DNA of 64,000 bases. Origin: Rickettsiales endosymbiont of Stachyamoeba lipophora (GTDB lineage Bacteria; Pseudomonadota; Alphaproteobacteria; Rickettsiales; 33-17). The stretch spans positions 1,401,501 to 1,465,500 of the forward strand of contig NZ_CP033611.1 in assembly GCF_003932735.1 (NCBI RefSeq). Reading direction: 5' to 3'. Under the pieces are notes generated by a model. It was not told where the DNA came from and ran no database searches. It saw nothing but the letters and a program-made list of their open reading frames with translations. The position numbers and the translations under genes were made by a program. This document shows positions 61,901 through 64,000 of this stretch, one piece after another. The number at the start of each line of letters is the position of its first letter. Positions within the stretch are counted from its first letter, which is position 1.

Positions 61901-64000
61901 TAATTGTTTCCAGTAACAACAATATTCCCCGTAACATTTAAATTACTATCATTCTCTAAAATAATACTATTTGAATAAATATTACCAGTAGCATTTAAAG
62001 TGGCGCTAGTTTGTACTACACTTTGGTTAAGTTCTGCTCCTGAGGAACCAATATCACCTGTAATCGAGTTGGTTGAAGCATTATAAAATCGTACAGTACC
62101 AGTGTTGTTGGTAGCGGTAGTAATATTGCCAGCTATGTCGCTACCAAAAAATGCAGCAGTACCGTCAGCAGTGAAATTGGGGTTACCGCTCACATTACCT
62201 GCAAAGTTGGAAATACCTGCTCCGGTATTAACGGTAGTGGCTGTTACCGCATTGCTAAAATTGGTAGTTTTACCGCTAGCACCACCAGTTACTAATTTAA
62301 GTGCATTAGTAGCACCGATATTACCGCTTACGGTATTATCTCCTAACAGGTTAAGTGTGCCGGCATTAGGGACATCACTATCTACTGTGCCATTGAGTAG
62401 TACTGTATCTGCTACATTGATAATACCATCGGCAGTAAAGCTTATACTAGCAGTTATATCATCCGCAAAGTTAGCAGTACCTGCACCAATGGTCACATCA
62501 TCCGCTGTAATGGTACCACTAAAGTTAGCAGTTTTAGCAGCACTTCCTGCTGTTACCAGCTTAAGGGCATTAGTAGCACCAACATTACCAGTAACAGTAC
62601 CGTTACCGATAATGTTTAGTGTGCCAGTGCTTCCTGTGCCAGTATTAATAGCACTAGTTACTGTTGCATCACCTACATTGATAATACCGTCACCAGTAAA
62701 GCTAATATTACCCCCTGTTATGCTAACATCACCATTAAAGCTAGAAGTGCCGGTGTTGCTGGTAATATTAGTTGCAGCTACTGTGCCGTTAAACACATTG
62801 GTTTTGCTAGCTGCGCCAGTGGTGATGAGTTTTAACCGATTTGTAGCGCCGATATTCCCGGTAACAGTTGATGATTCTGTTAGATTAAGGGTGCCGGTAT
62901 TTGCAGCTCCAGTAGTAATGTTAGTAGTGATAGCAGCACCTGCGCCATTAAAAGTCAGCTGATTATCTGCCTTAAATTCAGTAGTTGCAGCATAAATATT
63001 ACCTACTACGGTTGAATTGGCAGTTTCTGCCACTTCTAATAATTTAATTGCAGCGCCATTTGCGCCAATGCTGCCCGTAAATGTATTTTGTTTAAGTTTT
63101 ACTGTCCCGGTGGTACCATTACCGACTGAAGTTCTAACCCCGCCACCAGTTGCAGTAAAGTTGCCAGAAGTAGTATTGACTTCCAATATACCATCAGCAT
63201 TAAAGGTAACGAGCTTAGTAGCTGTTGGCTTTACAGTCATATTTATAGAGTTTTGAAATATCAAAGTACCAGTATTATTGATATCTATTGAGCTAATATT
63301 TCTGTTAGAATTTAAAGTAACGTTACCGCTGCTATGTTGTGTGGTAATATTGTTTAGGCCTTGCGTGGCAAGTGCATCATTAGTAAAGTTAACATTAGAT
63401 GGGGCTGTAAATACTATATTTCCTACTACACCTCCCCAGGTAGTATGGTTTTCTGCAGTGATATTACCATTAGTGGTTAAAGTGTTAGTGTTATCAAAAG
63501 TTTGAAAATTACGAAATAATACCAAATCACCTGTTAAGGTAAGCTTATCATTGGGATTTTCTAAGCTAAAATATCTTGCAGTAATAGTAGATTTAGTGGC
63601 TCCTAGATTATCAATAGCATATTGATGTGGAGACCAAGTGGCATTACCTCTGGTATATAGCTGCGGTCCTGCGTCACTATAAAGCCCTTTAAAGTTAGTA
63701 GCTCGAATGGTAGTGGCAGTGCCGCTTTGCCCAAAATATAATTTGCCACTGCCACTATATGAAGCACTAGTATCAATACTAAGATCGCCAGCTATGTCAG
63801 TTGTTACGTATATATCCCCTACAGTACCATTAAAGATTTTTGCTAAGGCGACATGGTTTAAAGGTTGAGCTAGAGTACCGATACTGCCTTTAACTGTGGT
63901 AGTGTCTCTAAGCCATACTCCACCTGTGTTAGCTGTTTGGGTCTCAAAGGCTATACCCCCTTCACCATTAAAAGTATAGATGGGTTCTGCTATAATAAAG
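58957..64000 (-). CDS. autotransporter, paralogue of the 44-48 kb gene (N-terminus beyond window)
   Basis: The reading frame is open from 58957 to the window edge (about 1680 residues visible), so the true start lies outside; a TTG at 63525 would give a truncated form. The upstream part, with YAIDNLGATKSTITARYF and LAQPLNHVALAKI, matches the start of the first autotransporter (YAINNLGVTNTTIEAKSLE, VPLNHLSLAGT). The passenger has Asn/Thr/Gly repeats, and the C-terminal 280 residues are a beta-barrel with GFWMQGLSNYIRQK and a terminal FKLDF. It is likely a surface protein secreted by type V. Two long repeat blocks are shared within it and one with the paralogue. Confidence 0.9.
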   Translation of the reverse strand, partial: FIIAEPIYTFNGEGGIAFETQTANTGGVWLRDTTTVKGSIGTLAQPLNHVALAKIFNGTVGDIYVTTDIAGDLSIDTSASYSGSGKLYFGQSGTATTIRATNFKGLYSDAGPQLYTRGNATWSPHQYAIDNLGATKSTITARYFSLENPNDKLTLTGDLVLFRNFQTFDNTNTLTTNGNITAENHTTWGGVVGNIVFTAPSNVNFTNDALATQGLNNITTQHSSGNVTLNSNRNISSIDINNTGTLIFQNSINMTVKPTATKLVTFNADGILEVNTTSGNFTATGGGVRTSVGNGTTGTVKLKQNTFTGSIGANGAAIKLLEVAETANSTVVGNIYAATTEFKADNQLTFNGAGAAITTNITTGAANTGTLNLTESSTVTGNIGATNRLKLITTGAASKTNVFNGTVAATNITSNTGTSSFNGDVSITGGNISFTGDGIINVGDATVTSAINTGTGSTGTLNIIGNGTVTGNVGATNALKLVTAGSAAKTANFSGTITADDVTIGAGTANFADDITASISFTADGIINVADTVLLNGTVDSDVPNAGTLNLLGDNTVSGNIGATNALKLVTGGASGKTTNFSNAVTATTVNTGAGISNFAGNVSGNPNFTADGTAAFFGSDIAGNITTATNNTGTVRFYNASTNSITGDIGSSGAELNQSVVQTSATLNATGNIYSNSIILENDSNLNVTGNIVVTGNNYQHRNANATSTINGNITTKQFYNWDVGYGNLIFTAPSTISQTLAMHANHSFKSITTQHAAGNIAFNQSINTDTINIDNTGTLIFHSGADLTKNGTATKLATFNADGILEVNTTSGNFTATGGGVRTSVGNGITGTVKLKQNTFTGSIGANGAAIKLLEVSETANSTIVGNIYATTIDFKADRQFTVNSATVEGNITTTAGNNTGSLTLTGTASTVTGDIGTSGAALKTVTGGTGFNTTYNGGVVASTINTGANISNFNGNVSGNLNFTADGTVNMAGSMLTGNLTTATTNEGTLNLTESSTINGNIGTGANLLKIINAGAVTKTNIFNGDIYATAVNFSGDGVIEIANGKNINSAVTTNAVSSGTLKYLGSTNLLGDIGTALNPLKEVQLLSGAVSFANNDIYADTLLIDDTATLNIAGTRNIHGNVLLDGTLDLGSTVGDKLIVYGNLDAGADPLSTFVKIKSDISDNTSSAALGQLEITGNMILRRTGVLEIYKSLNPIDSNGTYDLMTIQGSLLDENMVPISTASLKDNYLISKIATVNITNVNKVGNIYQITLQRDGNGLAGIGNPSKKNPAKQSALDTLDAIYNKLYTDPDYLASVNPGFKTALDQINALTTDEIDVFINRLTPDAMGSFDKSIKESTTNTLNTIASRLDSIIGSSSFMGSTAVTTGFTATNDLYHAIIHEDDNFSELKELNLNAEPTSHGFWMQGLSNYIRQKSVDNYSGYTARNNGSIIGLDTQLNDSTTLGIALTSTKVITKFKEDKLGDNLKANIKQASVYSKHEFNPKTYLNLIASLSHIKARTLSVKPLNELATAKFKAKHYGVKGELHHSLAPSRYLTLTPSVSLNYQHLNKPSYTEIGSVFARTYSKDQEDTLNLSFGTNMALREVAWQETTILPEVYAKVNFDLIRNDISVNSYLTQAGPIALENSRGPKLPRTALTLGSTLTLINCNNYKFAVSTDVELRKNFFNVGALLRFKLDF
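61395..61655 (-). repeat. passenger repeat block, copy 1 (second autotransporter)
   Basis: A block encoding KLLEV-(A/S)-ETANST and then KLKQNTFTGSIGANGAAI, GNFTATGGGVRTSVGNG and the DGILEVNTTSG repeat. It recurs at 63000-63245 (offset near 1605 bp) with about one difference every 12-15 bases by eye. Confidence 0.8.
63000..63245 (-). repeat. passenger repeat block, copy 2 (second autotransporter)
   Basis: Partner of 61395-61655. Both encode the GGGVRTSVGNG(T/I)TGTVKL stretch. The copies are more diverged than the blocks in the first autotransporter, which suggests an older duplication. Confidence 0.8.

Overview
The window looks like part of the chromosome of an AT-rich, flagellated, host-associated alphaproteobacterium of the order Rickettsiales, probably Midichloriaceae-like. 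This is inference from gene content: a 17-kDa-antigen-type lipoprotein, a DhnA-type class I aldolase, Rickettsiales-style housekeeping genes, large autotransporters and a eukaryotic-like F-box/LRR protein, together with flagellar genes that most Rickettsiales lack. I could not run a search to name the species.

Layout. 1-9.2 kb: the end of an EamA-type transporter, tRNA-Phe, rpmE, a GntP-type permease, dsbD, an unknown gene with a decayed tandem paralogue, and a tight minus-strand operon (class I aldolase, a ThiE-like barrel, efp, an IMPase-family protein with altered active-site residues). 9.4-13.2 kb: secB, a small membrane protein, then ctpA, a divergent polysaccharide deacetylase and rppH. 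13.4-15.1 kb: an AI-2E-family exporter overlapping an Hda-type DnaA-like regulator. 15.1-23.8 kb: a flagellar cluster (flgI, rod-binding FlgJ domain, FlgN-like chaperone, an oversized flgK, flgL, fliW, fliB) ending in a TPR-methyltransferase that overlaps fliB. 23.8-27.6 kb: 17-kDa-type lipoprotein, fabI, aroC, and a nitronate monooxygenase/FabK-like protein.

27.6-31.2 kb is a gene-poor accessory patch: small unknown genes, a tandem duplication with one decayed copy, and an M23 peptidase lipoprotein. 31.2-37.6 kb: a minus-strand operon folB-folK-folP-GDT1-aspartate aminotransferase, with pabB starting 2 bp away on the other strand, then a GNAT acetyltransferase, a HIT protein and acpS. With aroC upstream, the window encodes chorismate formation and several folate steps. 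37.9-44.1 kb: a membrane protein with a duplicated proline-rich module, queA and tgt (queuosine), a phage-like small protein, and a 685-residue F-box-like/LRR/coiled-coil/membrane protein.

44.1-64 kb: two paralogous type V autotransporters, the second running off the window, flank mnmA, a 55-residue CHCC zinc-finger protein (NDUFS6-like) missed by length filters, an SDR oxidoreductase, an ftsB-SH3-lipoprotein operon, comF, an NDUFAF5-like methyltransferase, and dnaX-ybaB-recR-cvpA.

The most interesting material is the candidate host-interaction set (F-box/LRR protein, proline-rich repeat protein, autotransporters with recent internal duplications) and the flagellar modification genes (fliB plus TPR-methyltransferase) in an obligately host-associated lineage. 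I saw no CRISPR array, rRNA or intact insertion sequence.
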